DNA of 14,370 nt from Acidimicrobiaceae bacterium (GCA_003158835.1 PMLI01000270.1:1-14370), one strand, 5' to 3'. Shown: positions 1 to 5,843, counted from the stretch's first letter. Made by a program: numbers and translations. The notes: generated by a model from the letters alone, not told the origin.

Positions 1-398
1 AGGATGCTAAACGACGGGTCCGCGGTGTGAACCTGAAAGGGGAGTGAGGGCGATGTAGAAGATTGCCGGCACGAACCGTGCTGTGCCAGTCATGAAGGTT
101 TGGCCCTTCGGGACCGCCGTGCAGGCGGGGGTCCCAAACCACCGCATGGGGCGCCGGTCAAGAGCCGGGGTCTTGAGCGATGCGGGAAAAGGCCCGCTAC
201 CAGCGGGCCAGGTGTGCGACGAGAAGACGAACGGGAGTGAACCACCGCTGACGCATCGAAACGTCGAACGATGGCATCGAAACCGGGGACGCGCTGAACC
301 CCCGGGACAAAGGCGCGCCCGAATGGGCGTTCCCTCAGCCAGGGGGCTGCCTGCTTGTTGCCCTGGTGGTGCCCGGTGTAGAGGTGGCGTGAGCTCGT

Positions 399-404
399 CG
401 TGGG
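399..404 (+). other. Candidate EBS1 of the intron
   Basis: CGTGGG lies shortly before the GGAGAACCTG segment, where EBS1 lies in Ll.LtrB as I recall it. It can pair with the last six bases of the proposed 5' exon, TCCGCG at 19-24, using two G-U pairs. This mildly supports 25 as the first intron base. A covariance-model fold would decide. Confidence 0.3.
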
Positions 405-645
405 GGCTGGCATGGAACAGGAGAACCTGTCGCCTCGGGACCGTCGGCCAGTTGAAATGGGTGATAGTGGCCCCCTGGTCGCAAGAGGGAGACCCGCAAG
501 CGGAGACACACCGCAAGCGGTTGAGTACCGCGAGGCACAGGGGCGGACCGGCCCGTAATGGCGAGGAAGCCGGGTAATGCCGGTCGAGCCAAGGGGCCGG
601 GCAGACCGAGGTCACCAGGGGCCAACCCCGCCGGGGGAGGAGCCG

Positions 646-1896
646 ATGGGTGGACCAAAGCCGAAGGTGAAGTCGTTTGAGATCGACAAGCGCCTCATTG
701 TCGAGGCGTGGGAGAAGGTCCGGGCCAACAGTGGGGCGCCGGGCGTGGACGCCGTCAGCATCAAAGAGTTCCAAAGCGAGCTGAGGGACAACCTCTACAA
801 GTTGTGGAACAGGATGGCATCGGGGAGCTATTTCCCGGGGCCGGTGCGGGCGGTGGAGATACCGAAGGACCATGGATTAGGCGTGAGGCTGCTCGGTGTG
901 CCCAACACGGCGGACCGAGTGGCGCAAACTGCGGCGGCGATGCTGCTGGAAGAGGAGCTGGAGCCGATCTTCCACCAGGACAGCTACGGCTACCGCCCGG
1001 GGCGAGACTGTCACCAGGCGCTGGCCGTGACCCGCAAGCGGTGCTGGGAGAAGGACTGGACAATAGATCTTGACATCCGGGCCTTTTTCGACTCCGTGCC
1101 GCACTCCTTGCTCCTAAAAGCGGTGGCTCACCACACCAGCGAGCGCTGGGTGCTGCTCTACATCGAACGGTGGCTCGTAGCCCCCATGCAGATGCCAGAC
1201 GGCACCCTCGTGCCAAGAGAAAAGGGTACCCCACAGGGCTCCCCGATCTCGCCACTTTTGGCTAACTTGTTCATGCATTACGCTTTCGACAAATGGATGG
1301 ACCGGGAGCACCCGGGCTCCGAATTCGAAAGATATGCAGACGACGTAATCGTCCATTGCAACAGCGAGGGACAAGCCCGCGAGCTGCTCGCCAGGATAGC
1401 CGAGCGGCTCGGTGCCGTCGGCCTCGAGCTGCACCCCGACAAGACCCGCATCGTTTATTGTAAGGATGCGAACCGCCGAGGGGACTTCGAGCACACCAGC
1501 TTTGACTACCTCGGCTACACCTTCAAGGGGCGGATGGCCAAAGGGCCTCATGGGTACTTCTTGGGGTTCAACCCGGCCATCAGCGACAAGGCCAAGAAGG
1601 CGAAGGGCAAGCAGATCCGGGACTGGCACCTCAACCGGTGGACGAGCATGGGCCTATCCGGCATTGCGGACGAGATCAACCCTCAAGTCCGCGGCTGGGT
1701 TCAGTACTACGGGCGCTTCTACCGCTCCGAGCTGACCTTCCTCGCATGGCGGGTCAATGACCACTTGACCCGCTGGGCCATGCACAAGTTCAAACGGTTC
1801 CGGCGCAGGTACGCCAGAGCGATGGACTGGCTGAAGCGGGTGTACCAACACCAGCCTAAGCTCTTCGCCCACTGGCAGCTTGTCGCTTTCACCTGA
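646..1896 (+). CDS. ltrA: Group II intron reverse transcriptase/maturase
   Basis: A 416-residue RT-maturase that binds its intron RNA, promotes splicing and reverse transcribes the intron at a DNA target. Visible motifs: RT0-like N-terminus with GAPGVD; RT3 LDIRAFFD at about residues 142-149; TPQGSPISPLLANL (RT4); catalytic YADD at 230-233; FDYLGYTF (RT6/7); and the thumb/maturase (X, GIIM) region with RGWVQYY, about 320-375. It ends soon after, so the DNA-binding/HNH endonuclease part of LtrA is absent or minimal, as in many bacterial introns. ATG 646 is chosen because GGGGGAGGA lies just upstream (634-642); an in-frame ATG at 577 would add 23 non-conserved residues inside predicted RNA structure. 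The frame is intact and the catalytic aspartates are present, so the element may be active. Confidence 0.95.
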   Translation: MGGPKPKVKSFEIDKRLIVEAWEKVRANSGAPGVDAVSIKEFQSELRDNLYKLWNRMASGSYFPGPVRAVEIPKDHGLGVRLLGVPNTADRVAQTAAAMLLEEELEPIFHQDSYGYRPGRDCHQALAVTRKRCWEKDWTIDLDIRAFFDSVPHSLLLKAVAHHTSERWVLLYIERWLVAPMQMPDGTLVPREKGTPQGSPISPLLANLFMHYAFDKWMDREHPGSEFERYADDVIVHCNSEGQARELLARIAERLGAVGLELHPDKTRIVYCKDANRRGDFEHTSFDYLGYTFKGRMAKGPHGYFLGFNPAISDKAKKAKGKQIRDWHLNRWTSMGLSGIADEINPQVRGWVQYYGRFYRSELTFLAWRVNDHLTRWAMHKFKRFRRRYARAMDWLKRVYQHQPKLFAHWQLVAFT

Positions 1897-1910
1897 CCAC
1901 TGGTCTGTGG

Positions 1911-1944
1911 GAGCCCGGTGAGTCGAGAGGCTCACGCCGGGTTC
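1911..1944 (+). ncRNA. Group II intron domain V
   Basis: The catalytic hairpin is exactly 34 nt. The outer stem GAGCCCGG (1911-1918) pairs with CCGGGTTC (1937-1944), including one G-U in the AGC triad region. A CG bulge (1935-1936) follows, then the inner stem TGAGTC with GGCTCA, closed by a GAGA tetraloop (1925-1928). Bases 1912-1914 are the catalytic AGC triad. It starts 14 nt after the maturase stop. All landmark features match the family consensus. Confidence 0.95.
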
Positions 1945-1947
1945 TGA

Positions 1948-1983
1948 GAGCGCCGGGGGGTGAGATTCCCCCCGGCGACTTAC
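1948..1983 (+). ncRNA. Group II intron domain VI with branch-point A
   Basis: A perfect 10-bp G/C stem, CGCCGGGGGG (1951-1960) with CCCCCCGGCG (1968-1977), is closed by a 7-nt loop. Basal pairs GAG (1948-1950) with CTT (1979-1981) leave A1978 unpaired as the expected branch point. The following AC at 1982-1983 fits the usual 3' terminal purine-pyrimidine step. The exact 3' splice base is uncertain by one or two positions. Confidence 0.85.
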
Positions 1984-1984
1984 C

Positions 1985-2232
1985 CCCGTACGTCCCATCG
2001 GAAGCCAGCGCCATAATGAGCGGCCAGATTATCGAGGCGTGACAGAACGGAGTATATTGTGCGCCGGCCTCTCCAAAGTCAGGCTGACTCAGCGGCTTTT
2101 CCGTGATCACCGACTCGGGCGCTCGTGCCGAGCGCCGAGTCGATCGTATGAGCCGGCGCAGATCGTGCTGTTCGGCGCCCTGGCTTCCACTTCCCGCTGC
2201 TCGCAACGGCATCGTCAACTACGACCGCCAGC
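1985..2232. other. 3' exon flank, no intact gene
   Basis: I see no convincing complete gene here. A plus-strand stretch at about 2144-2185 translates to SYEPAQIVLFGALA, which resembles the P-loop-like strand of minimal nucleotidyltransferases, but the frame around it degrades and lacks the following Asp-x-Asp. A minus-strand open frame (2218 down into the intron) is Arg/Ser-rich and unlike known families. The region is best read as scar tissue around the intron insertion. Confidence 0.4.
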
Positions 2233-2469
2233 TCAGCGGGGACCCAGCCCCCCGTCGCCGCCGAAGCTCCGGTCGAGGAGCCTGTTGGTCACGAGATCGA
2301 GCAAGTACGCGTTCACCTCATCCCCGCTCCTATTCAACTCGTCGGCGATCCTCATGAGGTCTTCGATGATGGCCGCCATCTCCTCCAGAGAGAACCTGAT
2401 CGGCCCGCCAGTGGCACCGCTACCTCCCGGCTCAGCGATGGGTCGTCCTTTTCGCCAGCGCCTCGACAT
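2233..2469 (-). CDS. Small hypothetical protein downstream of a DNA-binding-like gene
   Basis: A 78-residue protein I do not recognise. The N-terminal 25 residues are basic and Gly/Pro-rich. Residues 26-68 look helical and acidic (FSLEEMAAIIEDLM, then ADELNRSGDEVNAYLLDLV), and the tail is Gly-rich. ATG 2469 overlaps the end of the upstream gene by 38 nt in another frame. A GGAGG directly abuts this ATG, which is too close for a normal Shine-Dalgarno, so translation may depend on coupling or begin further in, at Met31. The overlap and shared strand suggest one transcription unit with the 2432-2857 gene. No function can be assigned. Confidence 0.55.
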   Translation of the reverse strand: MSRRWRKGRPIAEPGGSGATGGPIRFSLEEMAAIIEDLMRIADELNRSGDEVNAYLLDLVTNRLLDRSFGGDGGLGPR

Positions 2470-2857
2470 CCTCCGTCCGGAAGGCCTTGACCCCGTCGGC
2501 CAGCTCCACGGGCTTGATTCGTCCCTCCCGGACTGCGGAGATGAACGCGGCCGGTCCCATGCCGGAGGCCCTGACCGCGTCGGCTGGATCTAAAAGGCCG
2601 TGAGGGACGACGTCCCGCCTCGTTATAGCCCGCCGCCGGGTGCGGACGACGTTGGGCTGACCGATGTCACCGACCAGGGCGCTGATCTCCCGGGACGACA
2701 TCCCACCACGGTGAGCGTCCACAATCGTCGCGTCCCTGACGAGACGGACTACGTAGTCCTCGGCTCGAGTCCGTCGGTACTCCTCCTCAGCCTCGACCAA
2801 CCGCTGGCGGAGCATCGCCAGATCGCCGCCCACCTGATCGCTTGCCGCGTCGCTCAT
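2432..2857 (-). CDS. Putative DNA-binding protein, helix-turn-helix type
   Basis: A 141-residue protein. After a charged helix (about 12-38, EAEEEYRRTRAEDYVVRLV) comes a probable helix-turn-helix around 45-75 (MSSREISALVGDIGQPNVV, then RTRRRA). The C-terminal part, about 88-133, looks like a winged-helix/excisionase-type domain (AVRASGMGPAAFISAVREGR, with FRTEDVEAL at the end). I infer a transcriptional regulator or antitoxin-like DNA binder. ATG 2857 is preferred over an upstream in-frame TTG at 2902 because a palindrome and a -10-like CATACT lie immediately before it, with no Shine-Dalgarno, as in leaderless actinobacterial genes. It overlaps the following small gene. Autoregulation through the palindrome is plausible. 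The exact family is not recognised. Confidence 0.65.
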   Translation of the reverse strand: MSDAASDQVGGDLAMLRQRLVEAEEEYRRTRAEDYVVRLVRDATIVDAHRGGMSSREISALVGDIGQPNVVRTRRRAITRRDVVPHGLLDPADAVRASGMGPAAFISAVREGRIKPVELADGVKAFRTEDVEALAKRTTHR

Positions 2858-2876
2858 GTATGTCAGTATGACATAC
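2858..2876 (-). promoter_or_regulatory. Palindromic operator at the start of the HTH gene
   Basis: GTATGTCA (2858-2865) and TGACATAC (2869-2876) form a perfect 8-bp inverted repeat around a 3-nt centre, directly touching the minus-strand ATG at 2857. Read on the minus strand it contains CATACT seven bases before the ATG, a possible -10 for a leaderless transcript. Position and symmetry suggest an operator bound by the HTH product itself. Confidence 0.6.
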
Positions 2877-2902
2877 CTTCGGGGGTCCTCGCAAGCAAAC
2901 AA

Positions 2903-3301
2903 CCGTCACCGTCGCCTCTCGGCTCTCCCCCAACGTCGAGCCCCGGGGTCGGCTCGGGCACACCACTCAAGGACCTGGTGCTGCGCGCCGACTGCCCTCA
3001 CTGACCCGCCCTCTAGAGCGACAGCGCTCTACCGATCGCTTCATCTGTCGCCTGCGAAAACCCGCCGGCACCGGTCGGTTGGGCGTCCCGTACGGATTTG
3101 GAGCACCCATCTCGACCGGTCCAGTTGTCAGGCTACACGCCGAACAAGCGCCCAGAACAGCTGACGACACGCGAACGGGGTGGGGGACCGATGAGCGGCG
3201 GTGGACACCGACGCACGTCGCCGACCGGCCACCTCGACCGCCCGCGGCATCGGCTTCGATGCGGCCCTTCACCGCGCATGGGCGAGAGAGCGGGGCTGGG
3301 C
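2903..3301. other. Gene-less divergent region between the HTH pair and higBA
   Basis: About 400 nt without a gene I can support. Frames here are open mainly because of high GC and their translations are Arg/Pro-rich. A perfect inverted repeat lies at 3014-3031. A short frame near 3240-3300 (RGIGFDAALHRAWARERGWA) resembles the C-terminal end of some actinobacterial proteins but has no upstream body, so it could be a relic. Confidence 0.4.
3014..3031. repeat. Perfect inverted repeat
   Basis: TAGAGCG (3014-3020) and CGCTCTA (3025-3031) around ACAG. It could be a protein-binding site or a small hairpin. There is no T-tract on either side, so a rho-independent terminator is not supported. Confidence 0.4.
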
Positions 3302-3330
3302 TTGACGGGCTATACAAGTTTTTGTATATT
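3302..3330 (+). promoter_or_regulatory. higBA promoter with overlapping operator
   Basis: TTGACG (3302-3307), a 17-bp spacer and TATATT (3325-3330) form a near-consensus housekeeping promoter. The inverted repeat TATACAA (3311-3317), GTTT, TTGTATA (3322-3328) fills the spacer and overlaps the -10. This is the layout of an autoregulated toxin-antitoxin operator. The predicted start of transcription coincides with the GTG at 3337, implying a leaderless mRNA. Confidence 0.8.
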
Positions 3331-3336
3331 CAACTC

Positions 3337-3678
3337 GTGAAGGACGTAGTGTTCGTCGGGAGCGCTTGTGATGACCTGCGGAGCTTTCCCGTCGACGCAC
3401 GCCAGCGGGCCGGCTACCAGCTGTACCTGGTCCAAGCGGGGTTCGACCCTTCCGATTGGAGGCCGGTGGCCTCAGTGGGGTTGGGCTGCCGGGAGATCAG
3501 GATCCGCGCCGACAGGGGCGCTTACCGCGCCTTGTACGTGGCAACGATCGGCGATGCGGTGTACGTCCTGCACTGCTTCCAGAGGGAGACCCAGCGAACT
3601 GCCCAGGCGGACATCGACCTCGCCACGCAGCGCTATAGGCAGGTGACAGAGATGACCCGAGCAAAGGAGGCACCATGA
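3337..3678 (+). CDS. higB: HigB-type toxin (RelE superfamily, phage Gp49-like)
   Basis: A 113-residue RelE-fold mRNA interferase toxin of the HigB/Gp49-like group (COG4679 type). It has the ordered features of the family: DLRSFP near residues 13-18, a Gln-Ala-Gly-Phe linker, GCREIRIR at about 50-57 with basic residues that line the RelE-like active cleft, AYRALYVA, and VYVLHCFQRETQRT then DIDLATQRYR at the C-terminus. GTG 3337 is chosen because promoter spacing puts the transcription start there; no Shine-Dalgarno precedes it. Expected action is cleavage of ribosome-bound mRNA, neutralised by the HigA product. The stop overlaps the higA start by 4 nt (ATGA), and the toxin comes first, as is usual for HigBA. 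Confidence 0.88.
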   Translation: MKDVVFVGSACDDLRSFPVDARQRAGYQLYLVQAGFDPSDWRPVASVGLGCREIRIRADRGAYRALYVATIGDAVYVLHCFQRETQRTAQADIDLATQRYRQVTEMTRAKEAP

Positions 3679-3959
3679 CCAGCACCGAGCGGTACACCAG
3701 CGTGTGGGACGCCCTCGAAGAGACGCCCGGCGCGGCGGAGAACATGAGGATCCGCTCCGCGCTGATGCAGGAGCTGGTCGCCTACATCAACAGGTCTGGC
3801 CTGACCCAGGCGCAGGCGGCACGCAAGTTCGGGGTCACCCAGCCCCGCATCTCAGATCTCACCCGGGGCAAGATCGACCTGTTCAGCATCGACGCCCTGG
3901 TCAACATGCTGACCGCGGCCGGCTTGCACCTCGATTTGCGCGTACGCGAAGCCAGTTGA
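3675..3959 (+). CDS. higA: HigA-type antitoxin, XRE family
   Basis: A 94-residue antitoxin with an XRE helix-turn-helix at about 33-85. LTQAQAARKFGVTQPRISDL covers the recognition helices, followed by RGKIDLFSIDALVNML and the typical AAGLHLDLRV end. The N-terminal 30 residues (ERYTSVWDALEETPGAAENM) match the toxin-binding extension of this class. A strong AAAGGAGG (3663-3670) lies 4 nt before the ATG, whereas the toxin gene has none; this would favour antitoxin synthesis. It should neutralise HigB and, probably with HigB, repress the promoter through the TATACAA/TTGTATA operator. Confidence 0.9.
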   Translation: MTSTERYTSVWDALEETPGAAENMRIRSALMQELVAYINRSGLTQAQAARKFGVTQPRISDLTRGKIDLFSIDALVNMLTAAGLHLDLRVREAS

Positions 3960-4015
3960 CCCGGAGGAAGTGGCACGGTCCTCAGACGGTGTCGGTCGCC
4001 GCCAGCGCCCAATAG

Positions 4016-4149
4016 TTATGTCAAGTACATGGTCGGGTTCCAGCCACCGCATGCGCATGAGCACGTCGAGCGGAGCGACGTAGCCGTTGTCCGCCAGCGC
4101 GTTTCTTTGCCGCTCGGGCCACCCGCTCTTGGAGCTCAGCCGTGCTCAT
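4016..4149 (-). pseudogene. Frameshifted, truncated relic of an actinobacterial hypothetical protein
   Basis: From ATG 4149 on the minus strand the frame reads MSTAELQERVARAAKK. After one extra base in the AAACGCGC segment (about 4098-4104) it continues in another frame as ALADNGYVAPLDVLMRMRWL followed by EPDHVLD, then loses similarity near 4025. The second segment is characteristic of a widespread actinobacterial hypothetical family (pattern ADNGYV, DVL, WL.P) that I know only as hypothetical. The intact protein continues well beyond this point, so the relic has both a frameshift and a 3' truncation, ending close to the higA 3' end. The rest of 3960-4260 holds nothing else I can support. Confidence 0.6.
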
Positions 4150-4260
4150 CGCACTGCTCGGGGGACGCCCGGCCTACGGGGGTCGCCTCGGCTTGCTGCG
4201 TAGTGGGCGGCTGTGGTCCTCGGTGGCAGTGGCGGGTGCGCACGTTCGTGAAGGGCGCGA

Positions 4261-4662
4261 TCAGGGTCGATGGGAACGAAGGGTGACGCCGGGCAGGTCC
4301 TTGTAAGCGGAGGTGTCGGCGGAGACAACTTCTCGTTGGGTTGCATTGGCCGTCGCCGCGATGACCAGTTCGTGGGCTCCACGCCGCCGTCCCTGCCGAC
4401 GAACGGCGACTAGGAGCTCGGCATGTGAGGCAGCGACCATAGCGTCGTAGTCGACGATGGGGATGATGACTCTGACCGCGTCGAGGAACTCCTGACGGGC
4501 GGGGCGGTGGGCGTCGTCGGCAAGTAGGACGCCCACCATGAGCTCAGCGATGGTAACGGCGGCAACGGCCACCTCGTCGTCATCGTCTATCAACTCGTCG
4601 AGCGACGCTCCGGTGCGCTCGGCGTCCACCAGGAACGTCGTATCGAGCAGGAGCCGGCTCAG
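4261..4662 (-). CDS. vapC: VapC-type PIN-domain toxin, probable CTG start
   Basis: A 133-residue PIN-domain ribonuclease toxin. The N-terminal strand SRLLLDTTFLVDAER carries the first metal-binding Asp (D7). E40 in TIAELMVG, E98 in GAHELVIAATA (Asp in most relatives) and D116 in VVSADTSAY complete the acidic site. The family fold needs the SRLLLDTTF strand, but no ATG, GTG or TTG precedes it in frame; the only suitable codon is CTG at 4662-4660, which overlaps the antitoxin TGA by 4 nt (CTGA). Beginning at the GTG at 4629 would delete D7. Expected role is cleavage of RNA such as tRNA or rRNA, blocked by the upstream Phd-like antitoxin. Confidence 0.85.
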   Translation of the reverse strand: MSRLLLDTTFLVDAERTGASLDELIDDDDEVAVAAVTIAELMVGVLLADDAHRPARQEFLDAVRVIIPIVDYDAMVAASHAELLVAVRRQGRRRGAHELVIAATANATQREVVSADTSAYKDLPGVTLRSHRP

Positions 4663-4901
4663 GGCCGGAGCTCGATCTCTAGGAGCTCGCGCACCGAGGC
4701 GATGTCTTCGGCGAAGCCAGGGTCGCGCCGGTGGCGCCGCAGCAAAGCCTTGACGTGTGCACCTTTGCCGGTGCTGATGGGGTCGATCTGCGCGACGACC
4801 TTGCCTCGGCGGACGATCGTGAAGTGCTCACCTCGGTGCTCTACGGCGTCGAGGATGTCGGAGAAGTTCCGGGCTGCATCGGTAGCGCTCACCTCAGGCA
4901 C
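4659..4901 (-). CDS. vapB: Phd/YefM-family antitoxin (VapB partner)
   Basis: An 80-residue antitoxin. Residues 3-40 are the Phd/YefM DNA-binding domain (VSATDAARNFSDILDAVEHR, then FTIVRRGKVVAQIDP). The C-terminal 40 residues (VKALLRRHRRDPGFAEDIAS, then VRELLEIE) are the charged helical toxin-binding tail. GTG 4901 is used; there is no clear Shine-Dalgarno and a GATAAT -10 lies 8 nt upstream, so a leaderless start is likely. It precedes and overlaps the PIN toxin gene, the standard antitoxin-first order for VapBC. Confidence 0.9.
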   Translation of the reverse strand: MPEVSATDAARNFSDILDAVEHRGEHFTIVRRGKVVAQIDPISTGKGAHVKALLRRHRRDPGFAEDIASVRELLEIELRP

Positions 4902-4944
4902 GAGATCAGATTATCAGATCGGACCGTTCGCCTCGCGACGGTCC
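4902..4944 (-). promoter_or_regulatory. vapBC promoter/operator region
   Basis: On the minus strand GATAAT (4915-4910) is a good -10, 8 nt before the GTG. It is embedded in two direct copies of ATCAGAT (plus strand 4905-4911 and 4913-4919). Immediately beyond is an inverted repeat, GGACCGT (4921-4927) with ACGGTCC (4938-4944). I see no good -35, which may mean activator dependence or reliance on the -10. The repeats are candidate antitoxin-binding sites. Confidence 0.5.
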
Positions 4945-5113
4945 CTCATCACGGCACGTCTGTGATGCGAGGGCAGGACGCTCGCCGAGCAGCTCTTGGA
5001 CGTTCCTGAGACTCCGGAAGACCCCGAGGCGCGGCGCGGCTCGGCTCGGGACAGGCATGCTCCGGTCGGCCGGTACAGTCGCCAAACGACTCGAGACCAT
5101 GGGAGTTCTGATC

Positions 5114-5671
5114 ATGCGGAAGCTGATTGCGTGGGTGTTCATGTACTCGCTCGACGGCCTTCTCGCCGACGAGGGCACCGAGTACTGGCAGTTCTGCTTC
5201 GGCCTGCCCCAGGACCCGGTGGACCTGAAGCAGAAGATCGACCTCTACGGGAGCGCGTACGCGCACATCATGGGCCGCACCGCCTACGAGGCCATGGCCG
5301 TAGCCTTGCCGACGGCCGACCATCCGTTCTCCGGCATCCTGAACGCCGCGCCCAAGGTCGTGTTCTCCCGGGCCCTGAAGACGGCCGAGTGGGCCAACAC
5401 GACCATCGCCGCTGGTGACACGACAGAAGAGATCGACAAGCTCAGGCGAGGCGGCGACGGCCACATCGTGGTCTGGGGCGGCGTTGGCTTGTGGCGGTCG
5501 CTCATGCGACTCGACTTGATCGACGAGTTCCGGCTGGACTTGCACCCCTACGTTGCGGGCGAGGGTACCCGGCTGTTCGACGACGTCCCCAAGTCATACC
5601 GGCTCGACCTGGTCTCCAGCACCGAGTTCAGCAACGGGACAGTCGGGCTGCGGTACCGCCGGCACCGCTAG
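5114..5671 (+). CDS. RibD/dihydrofolate-reductase-like family protein
   Basis: A 185-residue protein of the RibD C-terminal/DHFR-like superfamily (YwjB/YyaP-type), expected to be an NADPH-dependent reductase-like enzyme of unknown substrate in the cytoplasm. Visible landmarks are MRKLIAWVFMYSLDG at the N-terminus, MGRTAYEAM at 53-61, VVFSRAL, the nucleotide-binding Gly pair in VVWGGVGLW (119-127) and HPYVAGEGTRLF at 144-155. ATG 5114 is chosen because the family begins at this strand and GGGAG lies 9 nt upstream; in-frame ATGs at 5057 and 5099 would add non-conserved residues. It stands alone between the vapBC promoter and the sigma-factor operon. The name dihydrofolate reductase should not be taken as a demonstrated activity. 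Confidence 0.9.
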   Translation: MRKLIAWVFMYSLDGLLADEGTEYWQFCFGLPQDPVDLKQKIDLYGSAYAHIMGRTAYEAMAVALPTADHPFSGILNAAPKVVFSRALKTAEWANTTIAAGDTTEEIDKLRRGGDGHIVVWGGVGLWRSLMRLDLIDEFRLDLHPYVAGEGTRLFDDVPKSYRLDLVSSTEFSNGTVGLRYRRHR

Positions 5672-5766
5672 GTCTCCCAGTCAGCGCAACGCGTCCCAGA
5701 TCGCCGGCTCGGAGGGGGGAGCGCTGGTCGGCACGACGCGGAGCCCCGAAAGAACAACAGCTTCGT

Positions 5767-5792
5767 TGTCGATTCCGCCTTGGCCGTTCGTG
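5767..5792 (+). promoter_or_regulatory. Candidate ECF42-type promoter for the DUF6069-YCII-sigma operon
   Basis: TGTCGA (5767-5772) equals the -35 motif I recall being reported for ECF42-group promoters in Streptomyces. A CGTG at 5789-5792, 16 nt on, is near the short C-G-A/T-C -10 element. It lies about 50 nt before the first gene of an operon that ends with an ECF42-like sigma gene, so it would give autoregulation. The -10 match is imperfect. Confidence 0.5.
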
Positions 5793-5843
5793 GACATGGT
5801 GAGCGGGTGCACAGGGCACGGCCGCCGAACGAAAGGAACAACC

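Larger units (their letters stand above)
25..1984 (+). mobile_element. Group II intron with ORF in domain IV
   Basis: A self-splicing retroelement: the RNA catalyses its own splicing and the encoded protein supports splicing and retrohoming. The 3' end is secure. A 34-nt domain V with GAGA tetraloop and CG bulge is followed by a domain VI hairpin with a bulged A at 1978, so the intron should end near 1983-1985. The 5' end is less sure. GTGTG at 25-29 fits the GUGYG consensus, and the GGAGAACCTG segment at 420-429 then lies about 395 nt in, as I recall it for the related Ll.LtrB intron. The roughly 620 nt before the reading frame would be domains I-III and the maturase frame sits in domain IV. 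Flanking 5' exon is only 24 nt here, so the interrupted gene cannot be named. Confidence 0.85.

Noticed and set aside
214..220. GTGCGAC as an alternative 5' end of the intron
   Set aside because: It fits GUGYG but would leave only about 430 nt before the RT and put the GGAGAACCTG segment far too close to the 5' end for an Ll.LtrB-like layout.
7..873. Long minus-strand open frame through the 5' part of the intron
   Set aside because: It overlaps structured intron RNA and the RT gene; its translation is Arg/Pro/Ser-rich without motifs.
1889..2218. Minus-strand frame that would continue across the intron into the 5' exon
   Set aside because: Composition is Arg/Ser-rich, no family match, and the splice boundary is uncertain by one or two bases, so the apparent continuity is not evidence.
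2980..3070. tRNA-like segment on the minus strand (GGTAGAGCG)
   Set aside because: It resembles a D-arm, but no acceptor stem, anticodon arm or T-arm can be formed around it; the similarity comes from the inverted repeat.
3079..3336. 86-residue N-terminal extension of the HigB frame
   Set aside because: It overlaps the promoter and operator and is not similar to the family; GTG 3337 gives the normal HigB length.
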